Assembly: GCA_963971405.1 (NCBI GenBank)
Contig: OZ020486.1
Span: 32,325,419-32,389,418, forward strand
Source of the DNA: Psococerastis gibbosa
Lineage: Eukaryota > Arthropoda > Insecta > Psocodea > Psocidae
DNA length: 64,000 bases
Direction of reading: 5' to 3'
In this document: one piece after another, positions 9,601 through 21,900 of the stretch
How the letters are laid out: each line of letters starts with the position of its first letter
Position numbering within the stretch: position 1 is the stretch's first letter
The notes under the pieces: generated by a model
Databases searched by the model: none
What the model was told of the DNA's origin: nothing
Seen by the model: only the letters and a program-made list of their open reading frames with translations
Program-made: the position numbers and the translations under genes

Positions 9601-12296
9601 AGAAACATTTACTAGACTATCGACATTACGTGGCATACAGCTTTGGTAGCTTCGGTTGTCTAAATGACTGCAGGATAATAATTGTGTGAGGACCTGTTTA
9701 GCATACCTCAAGGATTGTCGGATGGGGGCTCAATCCATAGCTCAACAGCTGTCATTCTTTCTACCGTTATTAACGGGTGGAAAGGAAGGTCAGGCACCCG
9801 AAGTTATGATGCGCAATATATACATTTTCAGGAGCTCCGAGAGGCGTTCGACCAGCATGGATTGATTCTCTCAGTGTCTGTGAGCTGCATGCCTTGGCGT
9901 ATCGAGCTCGGCTACGACGGGAAAGGCCTCTCTGACCACGCACATTTCTTGAACATCCTGAGCTACGAATACCACGGCTGGTGGGAAAGTAAAGTGGGGC
10001 CTAGCACACCCCTCTACTCTAATGATGGACTCAGTATTGTAAGTACATATAGACTGTCTTGGGTTACGTCGAGGGGTACCTAGCAGATTATATTTTATAA
10101 GGCAACTTACAAACTTAAAAAATAACATCACAGCAACAGCCCACAGTAACAGTAGACGAACGTCGAACGCTCTTCCAAAGAACCAATGATAGGGCTCGCG
10201 GATTTGGCAGTCAAAACAAGATGCTGGAAATGGAGTGGTATCAGTACGATCTAACCTACCTCTCCCCAAGCTATAGTAGAAGGGGGCGATATTTTATTAC
10301 AACCATTCAGATATAGAAGAAAAGAAGGAAATGTAACCAATTGTGATAAAATATAAAAATATATTATATAGTATTATTGTTATGTAACCAATTGCCTAAA
10401 ATTTTCTTTCAGAACAACACTGTTCACCGGTATCTGGCAATGGGGGTCCCTCCAGAAAAATTGAACCTGGGACTGTCAAGTTACGGCATGACTTTCTTTC
10501 TCCCCGACCCTGCCACTGATATAAATAACATCATTGGACAAACAGCCAGAAACTTTGCCTTTAAGGTACGAAGTGCTTCTATAGTCTAGTGTTTCACTAG
10601 CAATTACCTCTTACTAAACAGTTTAAGTACCGAGCATACATCGAGAAATCGGGGACCACAGCCGGACTCTTAAATGATCAGCGTAAAAAAGCGGATGGTA
10701 ACTCTGTAGGATGCAGTTTCTTTCAACTTTTAACTATATATGTGATTTTAATTGGCAATGGTCAAAGTATGAATGATTGGGATGCGATCCCAATCATTAT
10801 GCTGTTCATAGGGCAATGAACCCCCCCCCCCCTGTTGTTGCGTCCCTGAAGTTTGCCAATGGCCAAAAATCATGCGGAAACGGTACCAATAATGTGAGAA
10901 AACCCATCAGCATTGGACAAGGTCCCGAAAGAATCCTTCAAATAAAAATCAATTCTGCACTTACGTAACAATAAGCTTTTAGGGCCCCTAACGAACTGTC
11001 AAACCCAAAGCCCGAGCGGCAAGAAAATGTCAAAGCCCCAGTGCACCGTTAACACATTTTTCAGGGCCCTTACGCCGACGCTGATGGTTTCATGGCAGAC
11101 AACGAGCTTTGCATATGGAGTGAGGACGGCACCTGGAAGACTGGTTGGGACGAGCCGTCTCAAACCCCTTACTCTGTCAGCGGTAATAGAGTCGTCACGC
11201 ACGATAATGACAGGAGTCGTGAAATGAAAGTAAGCATTAAGCTGCGTTCTGACTATGCCATGGGAAAGCCACATAGAATAGTCAGGACGCAGCTTTAGTC
11301 TGTGTTTCGAGAAATAGCGTATTGCCAATATTGTAGAATCTAAATTAACGAAATAACGTTTACATAGGCCACTCAAAATTTTAGACCAACAAAAGGGATT
11401 CAGACATACGTAACAAATTAATTTCAAAGTACAATACGTGTTTTTCAATTATTGATTTTCCTAGTCTTAGGCGCCCATTCCACCGACCGGCTAGGGCTAT
11501 TTACAAAAACGGTGACGTGGTAGCAGACATTCAAAACTTAGGCGGGGTTTCCACCGACCTCGCATTGCAGAATTGACGGAAATGTTTATTTTCCTCTATA
11601 CCATAGTAAAAATTGATCAATGATCGATCATACAGTGAAATCACAAACAAACAAACTAAAATTAAAAAATGGCGTCATGGGATATGTTAATTACAAACAT
11701 TTTAATAGATTTCTATAAAAAGAAAAATTCTAATTTCCGTCAATGTCATTTGCATTCTACAATGCGAGGTCGGTGGAAACGCGACCTAAGTCTTGAATGT
11801 CTGCTACCACGTCACCGTTTTTGTAAATAGCCCTAGCCGGTCGGTGGAATGGGCGCCTAACGGCAAATGATGTCCGCTAGATGCCGGCATGCATTCTTGT
11901 TGCGTCGTAATGGACCTCTTTCGCATAGGATAATACTTGTGCCTATCCAATTAGATCATGGAGGGAACCGTATACAATCAAAACCTTGGGATTTATCTAT
12001 TGGTTTCCCTACGAAAGAGGTTCATTGGCAGCTTACCATACAGTTTATCGTACTGACTTGGTCTAATTTTTCTTCAGATCAAATATGCAATGGAACATAA
12101 ACTGGGCGGAGTTCTTTACTACGGGCTTGAGAAGGATGACTTTTTAGGGGCATGCAAGGCGAGTAGGGGGAAATTCCCAGCCATGCGCAGTATCGACAAG
12201 TACCTCACCCAGTACGCTATTTTGGTCTACGAGGGCTTGATCGACCTCGTCAAAAGACATCCATCTGATTTCTTTTGGAATGGCTTGCAGGAGTAG
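3643..12296 (+). CDS. Chitinase-like protein, GH18 family, catalytically inactive (8 exons, 422 aa)
   Basis: Coding exons are 3643-3700, 4692-4901, 6431-6590, 7303-7399, 9832-10038, 10413-10565, 11065-11229 and 12078-12296. Every junction is GT-AG, the phase is kept throughout, and the sum is 1269 nt including TAG. Residues 1-20 are a hydrophobic signal peptide, so the product should be secreted. A single GH18 barrel follows: LRVMLGVGGW (conserved region 1), FDGMDLNWQFP at residues 147-157 (region 2), ILSYEYHG at 217-224 (region 3) and GGVLYYGLEKDDF at 360-372 (region 4). In active chitinases region 2 is DxxDxDxE. Here the last Asp is Asn153 and the catalytic Glu is Gln155; region 3 YDY is YEY, and the region 4 Trp is Tyr365. 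The protein should bind but not hydrolyse chitin-like ligands, as in imaginal disc growth factors and vertebrate chi-lectins. The extra loop I remember after region 2 in insect IDGFs is not evident, and no chitin-binding domain or Ser/Thr linker follows. The introns are full of transposons. Confidence 0.93.
5439..5970. mobile_element. piggyBac-like palindromic MITE flanked by TTAA
   Basis: The element begins GAGTGTACAGCCC and ends GGGCTGTACACTC, flanked on both sides by TTAA (5435-5438 and 5971-5974), the target of piggyBac transposases. The arms are long inverted copies of each other. It lies in chitinase-like intron 2, encodes nothing, and carries another element at 5571-5711 in its left arm. 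A relative lies at 49233-49638. Confidence 0.7.
5571..5711. mobile_element. Nested MITE, GGGGTTTCC terminus family, TAA target duplication
   Basis: Termini GGTGGGGTTTCCACATTCGT and its near-inverse close a 141 bp element flanked by direct TAA repeats. Removing it restores the palindromic match between the arms of the surrounding element, so it inserted later. The interior holds a diverged, reverse-oriented form of the GACGTGGTAGCAG core of this superfamily (CTGCTGCCACGTC). Confidence 0.7.
7436..7570 (-). pseudogene. LINE reverse-transcriptase C-terminal fragment (minus strand)
   Basis: This intronic stretch is an inverted, diverged copy of the LINE 3' end at 9129-9500; both share 'cttctatcgaa.attggcgatcatcat' and 'tcttgccaaaccattgc'. 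It is a decayed RT C-terminus in chitinase-like intron 4. Confidence 0.6.
7687..8698. mobile_element. Non-autonomous hAT-like element with 8 bp target duplication
   Basis: The termini are CAGTGCCGGG and CCCGGCACTG, flanked by perfect 8 bp direct repeats CTCACTAT (7679-7686 and 8699-8706). An 8 bp duplication with a CAGTG-type terminus is characteristic of hAT elements. The 1012 bp interior is GC-skewed near its ends (blocks like GGGGCCATGGCCCCAGGGCC) and encodes no transposase. It lies in chitinase-like intron 4. A smaller relative is at 44401-44680. Confidence 0.8.
8936..9040 (+). repeat. Diverged interspersed repeat (related to 13024-13265)
   Basis: The order 'gtcaatggtaag', 'agcttgtccatt', 'tcgaggatgtgtaccagtt' is shared with 13031-13130. 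A looser third match lies around 10745-10940, near exon 6 of the chitinase-like gene. No transposase or RT motif is recognisable. Confidence 0.4.
9129..9500 (+). pseudogene. LINE reverse-transcriptase C-terminus, interrupted by a 114 bp insertion
   Basis: The frame reads like the C-terminal part of LINE polyproteins, with a GHVMR box and then a basic block (GKIEGHRAPTRRKTSW) and ...LFRAAVSKFQIA before TAG at 9498-9500. It is broken at 9210-9323 by an insertion flanked by 11 bp direct repeats TATCGCCTTCT (9199-9209 and 9324-9334). Skipping the insertion brings the frame back in register. The inserted sequence has relatives near 20390-20465 and 46165-46230. No RT catalytic domain remains. Confidence 0.7.
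11470..11857. mobile_element. Composite palindromic MITE (element within element) in chitinase-like intron 7
   Basis: The outer element starts GGCGCCCATTCCACCGACC and ends with its inverse. Its arms contain GACGTGGTAGCAGACATTC. At its exact centre sits an inner element, 11541-11786, with termini GGCGGGGTTTCCACCGACC and its diverged inverse. The flanks read TTA on the left and TAA on the right, as expected for a TA target duplication in a TTAA centre. The same arrangement occurs at 20958-21297. No protein is encoded. Confidence 0.75.
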
Positions 12297-13923
12297 GCTA
12301 CAATACAAGTGTATTAATATATTATTGAATTACATTACAATCAGTTTTTATAGTAATAATGGTTGTCTCTGAATTAACGATTTTACCTCGTAGCTGAACT
12401 ATCGTATGGCTATGTAGCTTGCTTAGTACGAAGGTCTAATCAAAAAGATATCAATATGTGATACATTTAATTTATAATTAACATTCACTTACGAATAAAC
12501 ATAACAAAAAAATACGAAATTTTATTCAAAATTAAATTAGCTGAAAACGTTTTAGATACACTTACAGGCCCATGCGTAATTACATATATACATACTGTAT
12601 ATAAGACTATTCTCTAGTTCAAATCGAGCACCAGTTCTATATCATACAAAGACCCTCTCTTTCACGGACTCCAGTCGAGGAGGAAAATTGGCGATAGTTG
12701 TATTCTTTTTCTGCTGACAAAAGTTAATCACTATGCTTAATCTTATTTCGACAGAATCGTCTGTGAGAGAGTAACTTAACCAGGAGGGGTTTATTCCTGA
12801 AATATTTATTTTCTTAAATGTTATTAACAAATAATTAATAGTAATTCTAGGAGTATTATCACATGTTGATTTTGATTCACAGTATTTCCATGACAAATTT
12901 TTGACTAAAACAAGCGCCATATTTGATTCTTTAAGTATAAGTTCTACTGTGAGAACTTATAAACGTTCCGTAAATAATTTTTACTCGACACCATTTCGTG
13001 ATTCATTCCCAAACTTGGTTTAGTCGAGCTGATGCCTGTTACAATGTGTCAATGGCAAGCATGTCTCAGTTTGTCCATTGTCGCTTTAAGCCGGTGTGGC
13101 TTGACATCGAGGACGTATACCAATTTGCCGGCGGCCAAAATTCATACGGGAATCAACACCAATTATCAATCAATGGCGTCGCTTGCAGGGCAAGGTTCAA
13201 TGGGCTACTTCAAGTCCAATGTACCAATTCACAAAGGCTCGGGTATAAACCTCAACGATCAAAAGCGAAACAAACAAAGTCAGCAGCACCAGACACCACC
13301 ATTACGTTCTTGTAATGTTTTAAAAGTGAGGTCTAGCCACGACAATTAAGACGGTTCATAAGTTTTCCTTCAGCAAAATACTAAGAATTTAAAAAGTTCA
13401 GCACTACTTGCATGTGAAAACTAAGACCAAAAACAAGACGACACACTATAATTAAGTGATCGTTCGCATCACCGTTTTTTTAATTATTACATTACAGTAA
13501 TCACTATCATAAAATATAATTTGTTCGAAGTTCATTAATACTATACTGTATATTCTTGAGATCTCTTCGAGTTTTTTGAAAATAACTTATAAGACATAGG
13601 CCTTCGGGTTTCTAATTTCTAAAAATATACCTACTTAAGGTTTCTTTCATAATTGAACGAAACAGTAAGAACGACCACGGCCTATCATCCCGGATTCTAG
13701 TCCTTCATCACATAACTCAGGCCGTGAAAGCCTTTGTAATTATAGTAAGAAGATTCTTGAAGTATTAAGTTCATAGAGGAATTTTAAACACGAATTTAGA
13801 AGTTGATGTGGCTAAAATCTACATAACGAATTTTATCAAGCTTTTAATCTTGTCATGTTTGAAGAAACGGCACGAGTGAATCTGTTCATGCTATCCTATG
13901 TAATGACAGACTATGTCCTAGAG
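12297..13923. other. Intergenic region after the chitinase-like gene
   Basis: Convergent space between the chitinase-like and TMEM68-type genes. An AATAAA at 12494 could be the chitinase-like poly(A) signal. Bases 13024-13265 form a diverged interspersed repeat shared with 8936-9040. Bases 13676-13740 resemble part of the repeat at 46370-46400 ('acgaccacggcctat.a.cccgga'). No gene is supported. Confidence 0.5.
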
Positions 13924-14329
13924 CAGTGGTTCTCAAACTGTGGGCCATGGCCCATCGGTGGGCCACAGCGCCCTGTCAGGGGGGCCATGGGACTTTGGGA
14001 GGAAAAATTTATGAATTTCAAGAAAGTGTGGCCGATGACATTCCAACATTGGTAGCTAAGGCTCTGAAAGGTCCTTAGATTAAAATCGAAGGGCCGAAAC
14101 AAACTAAAAGACCTCAACGAGGAGCTGAGAGTGGCTCTTTCGCTAAATATTCGTCCCAACATCAAAAATTTGTCCGTCAAATGCAGCCACATTTGTCGCA
14201 TTAAAAATTTAAAAAAGGAGCAATGTATTTTGATATGGATTTCTTTTTCCTTGTAAACTGGCTAGGGGGCCACGGACAAATTGGCTTCTTTATGTGTGAG
14301 CCACGGCAGTAAAAGTTTGAGAACCACTG
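13924..14329. mobile_element. hAT (Charlie-like) non-autonomous element
   Basis: The termini are CAGTGGTTCTCAAACT at 13924 and AGTTTGAGAACCACTG ending at 14329. This perfect inverted pair is the signature end of Charlie-type hAT elements. The interior (406 bp total) has the usual 'gggccatgg/gggccac' subterminal blocks and no transposase. I could not find a matching 8 bp target duplication, so one flank may have been altered. Confidence 0.8.
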
Positions 14330-14548
14330 GGGATTCAAATTCCGCTGCTTCGATTTTCCCTATCCTTAAGCACTGGCTTGACGATGGGACTATTCTATCC
14401 ATTATGGCAACACACAATGACATGGTATGCAATGCATTGGGATACGGATCAAACCTTGCATGGGAAGGTAACGTGTTCAGTTTTTACTCTATATATCGCC
14501 TCAAACATAGCAGATTATTTTTTAATATTTCTTATTTTTTCGCTACGA

Positions 14549-14941
14549 GAAGCAAGCTATGAAAGAGGAAACGACCTAGTGGTTTTTTTCACATTAATAA
14601 CGACTATAATATGGGTAAACTAAAAAGAAATCGTTGGAGCCGTTTTTTAATGTTTGCCGTTTTTTTGTGTTAACCCCTCAAAATTGAGTCAGCCCAAAAT
14701 GGAAAAAAAAAATATTCCGAGATATAAATTGTATGAACCTACGTACTGAATTTCATCGAAATCTATTGAGTAGTTTGCCCAAAAATCGTTCCACAGACAG
14801 ACAGCCATCTCGTATGAACCACTTTTTTGGTTTATGAGACCTCAAAACTTGTAATTACGATATACGTTGAAATCTCGAAATCGAAAATTTCGACCATCAA
14901 AGCTTTCCTCATAGGTACTAACGTATAAATAAGAAAGCAAT
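14549..14941 (+). repeat. GACA-containing TIR repeat, partial copy
   Basis: Right half of the family at 660-1534: it starts at the 'agaagcaagctatgaaagagg' block, keeps 'aaatcgttggagccgtttt' and the shortened 'acagacagacag' tract near 14793, and ends 'acgtataaataagaaagcaa'. Confidence 0.6.
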
Positions 14942-15975
14942 AAAGGCAGAATGGAGTTTCAATGATTATCATGATTATCGAAAGTTTTACAATAAGTCCC
15001 GTTTGAAATTTGTATTTTTCTTCAAGTATCCAAATTACACTATAATTACATTTGGAAGACCCCCCTTTTACAAAAGGTAAAATAAAATAAATGTACAATC
15101 TAATGATTAAAACAATTGCAATACAGATTCTGAAAAAAAAACAAAAAAAAAACTAGGTAATAATAAAACAAACATTAAAAAATAAAATAATTCTCACTAC
15201 GGCTCTGTTTATCCAAAGTGTAGAAGTCTATTTCAGACATGCTATTATTATTATTATTAAGATCTTATTAATTTTAGGTACAGAAATGTAACTTCGTCTT
15301 AGTGATTGGGAATTAAAATTTCAAGCAATATAAAATTCAGGTTAAAATTGTAACATCAAAATTTAAATAAAGATGCATGATATCGGCTAGTCTTCTCCAA
15401 CTTGCATGGAGTAAATTTTCAATTATTTACGTAGTAAATTAAATTTAACTGCCAGACTTTTGGAGTGCCAATCTTCAACTGTCCATAGTCTCTTAAGGTA
15501 AGGACCAATCAGACCCCCGGGACACAAACACCTCTAGTTTTTTGTACAAAGTTGAATTTCATAAAAAATATTTATTGTAGAGCTATTTAAAATATTTTAA
15601 CCACTAGAAGAAATATTTCCACAATGAATATTTACTGTGAAATTCAACTTTTCAAATTAAAAAAAATATTGGCGTTGGTGCCCCGGGGAGTCCAATTTGC
15701 TCTTAATGAAGTACCCTGATCCACTAAGTAAATAACGTTAACAATTAACCCCCTCCCTACAGTGTTGACATTATCGTCACAATATGCCGGGGAAAATATG
15801 CATCTATAAAATTAATCCGTATACTAGGAACACAGCTGGCAATACAAAAATAAACTTCCTAAACAAATAAAATGGAAGGCTTACGATAGTTGGAAGCAGG
15901 TAGTGTTTTCATTGACAGCCAATAGCTTACTGTGGTCTCATCTCAGTTGATCAGTCCCATCAGGGCTTACCGGTC

Positions 15976-18900
15976 TCAACTCGACCTTTTGTCCTGTGGA
16001 GACGACCGGAACCTGTCCAATAAAGCTTGTGAAACACTGCCGGGTAGTCGCTGATGCTTTAGGATTAGTTCATTTACAGCTGCAGCCACCTAAAAATGAT
16101 ACGAGTTTATGAAACAAAACTAATATCGTTGGTATCTTGCCAGTTAAGGATGCTTCCTGCCCTATGAACGAGTTTTTGGCAGAATTAAATCGTCACCTAG
16201 GACTTCGTCATTTAGTACTCTCAAGCGCGAGTACGGCTACGAACACTTGCATTAATATTACTGTCTGTCTTATAAGCTGCCAAGGTGCATTGTTTGTATA
16301 AATGACGCGGCCGAATTTTTAAAGTCGTTTAATTATCGGATAAGATTAAAGCAACACCATGCCGTTTAAAGAATAACTTATTGTGGGGTTAAAATTCAAA
16401 CAAAATAGTTTTAGAACACAAAAACATTACATTTTTAGCCCCAGAATAAGTTATTATTAAACGGCATAGTAGGCGTGCATTCCAAAATTGTTTTGTTTAC
16501 ATTTTTGATTCCAGAAAAACTTATTCTTTCTTTATATAGTACACCTGCGGCAGCCGTAGTACGAGGTACCAAGGTAACTTATTACGGGAGATAACAATTT
16601 TAAACAAAACATTTTTATCCCGATTACTAATGGTACTTCGTGCTATACGGCTGAAGACATTTAAAAACGCTTAAATTTTCCCGCCAGAAAATGCAGTAAA
16701 AAGAAGATCGGCTGAGGCTACTGCACTACATAGTATGCTCAAAAAGCAGGTAATATACGATACATACCTTCGCCTTAAGTTCCTCGGGTGAAATAGGCTC
16801 GTATGGAATAGGATCCCCAATAAAAGTGCTAAGTTTAACCGGAAAGTCGCCAATAGTGGGAACCAGAGGGAGCTTGAACCACGAATAGAGTTTCAGCCAG
16901 AAGGGGCGTCCGAAGGAGAGCGCAACGAACGCCTGCCGAATGTTTTGTGTAAATATTGGAATGACTGGCTGCAAGCAAAGGTATATAATATAATAGAACC
17001 ATAGAAATATATTAACTGGAACGGTGGGAGCCATAATATCCCTTACGGGGCACCCGTTAACTATAAGCCAACTATCAGAGATAAGTACCAACGTAAAAAA
17101 TATCGAAGCCTTACACATTGCAGCATGGCAGAGCGGATACCTGGACCCGGTCAAAACTCTGTACTTAGCTTGTGCAGGCTATTTTCCCCGTCCAATTGCG
17201 TACTTATCTTGTGCAGGCTGCACTAGCCGCCACATTGATAACGCTCTACAACCACGGGATGAATAGAACCCGTCTAAATATTAGACCCGGTGCTGATAGG
17301 TGATTTCAACGCGGCAGTCACGCTTGGTAATCCGTCACGGGAGCAAATAGGTTGGTGCTGACATCAGAACGCTGATCTTATCTTACGGAGGGTCCAAATT
17401 TTAGTCTTTGCGAGTGGCAACCCTGTCCTATAGCCATCGGATCTAGAAAGGGGCGGGCACAACGACTTTACACTAGATAGAACCATCCCGTTGCTGTATA
17501 CCGTTATCAACATAGCTGCTAGTGTAGCTTGCACAAGATAAGTATGCAATTTCGCTGGGAAAATAGCCTGCACAAGCTAAGTACAGAGTTTTGACCGGGT
17601 CCAGGTATCCGTTCTGCTATGCTGCAACGTGTAAGACTTCGATATTTTTTACGTCGGTACTTATCTCTGATAGTTGGCTTATGGTTAATGGGTGCCCTGT
17701 AAGGGAAATTATGGCTCCCGCCGTTGCAGTTAATATATTTCTATGGATAAAACGAGGATTAATAAATATACTACATAATAACAGTAGGCCTAATTAAAAG
17801 TGCAAAGTAGAAGTAGAAGTATGACTTTTGAAATGATCGAAGATTTTTTAAAATAATATTGCTACGAAGAAGTGCTTATTAATTGTGACCAGTATTCACC
17901 ATTATCAATTTCAATGCATGGAGATCCTGCAGATAAATTGAGTCAGATAAAATTTACTCACAACTTTAGCCTCCAAGGCAACTCTTGCGAAGCCCAACCT
18001 CTTTCCCCACATAAGCGTATAGTTAGCATCAGAAAACTGGGCCTCATAAACGCCACCGGGGAAAATAAGAAGGAGTGAGCCCTTTTTCAGATCTTCCACA
18101 CATTCTTGTACTGACCCAACAATAATATTGAGAGCGGCGGCCGTTGTTTTGAAACCTACAATCAGAAATTAGCACAGTTTATTGGATATGTTCACCAATG
18201 AACATCTTGAGTCTTCCCCGTCACAATGACGGTTGCTTGGCTATCATCTCACACCAACATGGTCCAGAATAATCCAGTTGGCAGAGAACTGAGCTACAAA
18301 ACTGAGATTAGAAACTTGACATAAGTGGAAAACTTTTCTGCAGGACCTGGGTCCACCTAACACCAATGGGTACTTTACCTTAATTCCTGTACTTTGAGTT
18401 AGAATTAAATAAATTTGATTTGATTGATTTTGTTAGCATAAGCGGATCTAGTATTTTTTTAGTGGGGGGGGGGGGGGTGGCAAGTTTAATGGGAATTTTG
18501 CGTATTGGTGCCTCTGCAACTGCATTCTCTATGATGGTGGGTGCGTGGTGGCGGCGCCAGTGCAATGGCTGCGTAGTCAGTTTGAAACTTTTATAATTAA
18601 AACTTTGCCAACTTTTACAGCTTTACAAATAACTTGTTTTGTATTATTTGAAATATTTTGTAAAAAAAAAGCTCAATATATCTAGTGCTTGGTTAAAAAA
18701 TCTGCCAAACATAGGTACGGGACATAGAATAAACGCGTCCTGGACAACCAATCTCAATGCGAACAGAAGAAATGGTGTCGAAAGTTAACGAAATTGTGCG
18801 AAGTCTTTCAAATCTGCCTTGAAAAGATCACGTTTTGGGTCGATGGATGAGGTGAAGGCGGAAACGGCGGAGCTGCTCTACAGCCTCACACCCTATGACC

Positions 18901-21900
18901 TGCAGCATTGTTTTAAACAGTGGTAGGTCAGCATGCAGCAAAGTGTAGATAGGGAAGGAATGTATGTTGAAGGTGACAATTAGTAAAAGAGAGCATTTTT
19001 AAATAAAAAGTTATTATGGCCCTGGTCTGGGTATTTAGTTGGAACACCTCGTATGTACTGTATGTATATCGATTTTAGGAAACACTCCGTAAATATTATC
19101 TGATTTTGATGAGACATGGCACAAAAATTGGTCATTTGATCGAGTTCGTTAGTTAGTAGAGTTAGTTACCGGTGGCCGATTGGCCGATGGTGGCCGATTG
19201 AAACCTTATATAACTCATATCTCAGTTAATATTGGTCGCAGAGTAATGAATTAAAATTTGACTGAAAGCCCGTATTATTATCTAGGATAATTGTTATCAC
19301 CATTGTTTACGACAAATCAACGATTTCAAGATGACGTCCAGTCAATGTAAAAATAATTTAATAAGTATAAGTTCATAGTCGTCATTGTTTGGAACACAAG
19401 AGTGTTTTGTGTGTTGATGTTGTGGTAGGAAAATAATGAATTATTTTTTATTAAATACATAGCGTCGGTAGCGTAGAGGAAAAGCAGGGTCTGTGGAATC
19501 TCCCTACACCTGATCGGCCAGAGCCGAAATGGATTTTTTATTATTGCAATAGTACTGTACAATACACTTACACCGGTCCGAACAGCGGCAACTTTACCTG
19601 GAAGTTTGAATAAAAATCGGTCGGCAATAGACGAAGTCAATCGATTTTTTTCAATATAAATCTTAGAGACAAGGTAGTAATGGTCTACAGGAACAGCCCC
19701 ATGGTACGCAACTAAGAGTGCAGGGCCATCAGCTGGAATTTTCTCCATGCCAACCACTTCGTAACCTGTAAGAAACAAGGACAAGGACTTCAACGACAAC
19801 AAAACCTTTATACATTATATTGCAGTATTATATAACCTGCACCGGAATGGGGAGGGGGGGAGGAAGGGGGGGGGGGGGAATAAGTTCAGGAACGATTTGT
19901 TTAATTAACTTGATAACTCTTCCAATAAGCTTTCATTTAAGGTATAACATGCCATATGATGTCATTTGATATTTTAGAGAAATTTAATCTCAAACTTAAT
20001 CAAAAGCTGTTTACTGTACCTGAACTGAAAAACTCAGGTACACCAAGGTAAGATCATCATGTCTCCTATTTTTTCTCTATCAGAAAATCAGGTTTTGACT
20101 TTTAAAAACTCCCTGTATCTGAACCTGTAGGAATACAATCTAAATTTTTGCAAATTATGAAATTTAATAAGCTTTCCAATGATGTGTAATTTGACATACC
20201 TTTACATTTGATTATTCCGATAAACAGCATATGGACCCCCAAAAATTCCCCTCCCAGGTCCCCAAAAAATTCCAAATTAATTTCCAGAAATGCAACAACC
20301 CCCTCTTTGTAATGATTTAAAAAAGTCAGACCTCTGACGTCATTCGTTTACGAGAAAAAGTATGTGGACGGGTGGTTTGGACCACCCTGTATATAACACT
20401 GACATTAAATTAACTTTGGTTGAAGAGGTAACCTCCTCGTTATAACCGACAACGAGAGGATTCCGACCCTGTGTTCTTCGAAACATCCCCCGTGAAATTA
20501 AAATTGTAATTATTCTGTTTAAGAACCTTCCACAGCAATTAAGATACAAAAATGGGCAGATGAAAAATTCACCGAAAATAAAAGCTTTCGCAACTAAATA
20601 TTTTTTATTGGCATCTCATCACATTAAGAGCAAATCGGAGTACTCCCACTACTCGTTTTTGCTGATTTTCACATAAAATATCGATCTAAGAGCCTTCAAA
20701 ATTATTTGTTAAACTAACAGAAATGCTTCTCTACATTTCGATAATTGACATGTGGCCTATACTAACACCAGTTTGCTAGATTTCTTGAATTCCTTCTTCG
20801 GGAATACCCCACCAATAGTTTTTTTTTACTAATCAATTTCAATAATTGTAGCCAATCTGAGTAAATAGGTAGGCTCTCTAAATGCTTTTCTGTTTTTCCT
20901 GATATTTTTGACAGCTCCACGATTAATATTTCATGAGTGATTTGATTTATACACTTAGGCGCGGTTTCCACCGACCTCTAAGTCCAGAATACACATACGG
21001 TGACGTGGTAGCAGATATCATTAATAAAGGCGGGGTTTCCCGTTAAAATTGATCAATGATCATAGAGTAAAATCACAAACAAACAAACTAAAATTAAAAA
21101 ATGGCTTCATGGGATATGTTAAGTACTAACATATTAATAGACTTCTATAAAAAGAAAAATTCAAATTTCCGTCAATGTCATTTGCATTCTGCAAAGAGAG
21201 GTCGTTGGAAACCCCGCCTAAGTCTTGAATGCCTGCTACCACGTCACCGTGACACCGTATGTGTATTCTGCACTTAGAGGTCGGTGGAAACCGCGCCTAA
21301 CAAGACGCTTTCCCTCCGTATGTCTCTTACTACTTCAAAAAGCCCTAACAAAGTGCTTTTCTACTAAGCTTACATTTTTTATGCATTTTCCATCAGACCA
21401 TTTTCATATCTTTGCCAAACTCTTCAAATTGACACGGTCATTCTTTGTTTACGGAATATTTTGAAATCTCTGCCTTAATTGTATTCATTCAATTGTAAGT
21501 TGTAGTTGACGGTACTCAACTAAAGCATCCCCCACTGACTGTAGGTATGCTGTATTCGTCAACAGCATTGACCTTGAAAGATATCATTAAACGGTGGCAC
21601 ACTGTATTTGTTTAATCACCATATTCACCATTGATTAGCATGCATAACATACTTAGTTTCATTGAAGGTCGCTGACCTTGAGCTGTTATGTTGCCCAATA
21701 TTTTCAAATTAGCCACTTGTTTAAGGTACGCCACAACGCTAGTAGGCCCCAGACGTATAATTAACCGGCACAGTAACTCGTATAGGCCTATTACGTAAAG
21801 CCTGTCTTTTTCTGAATAAAAACGTGTTTCGTTATTTCTCATGGCTCAGGTGAGATTAGCTTACTTACTACGTCTTTAAAAATTAGTTTAACCAGAAACC

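Noticed and set aside
3601-12296. Active chitinase
   Set aside because: The catalytic Glu and an adjacent Asp are substituted, so hydrolytic activity is not expected.
16671-17154. A single 142-residue minus-strand protein
   Set aside because: Only the part from 16968 to 16768 is coding. The upstream part is intron and transposon, and the part beyond 16768 is the next intron.
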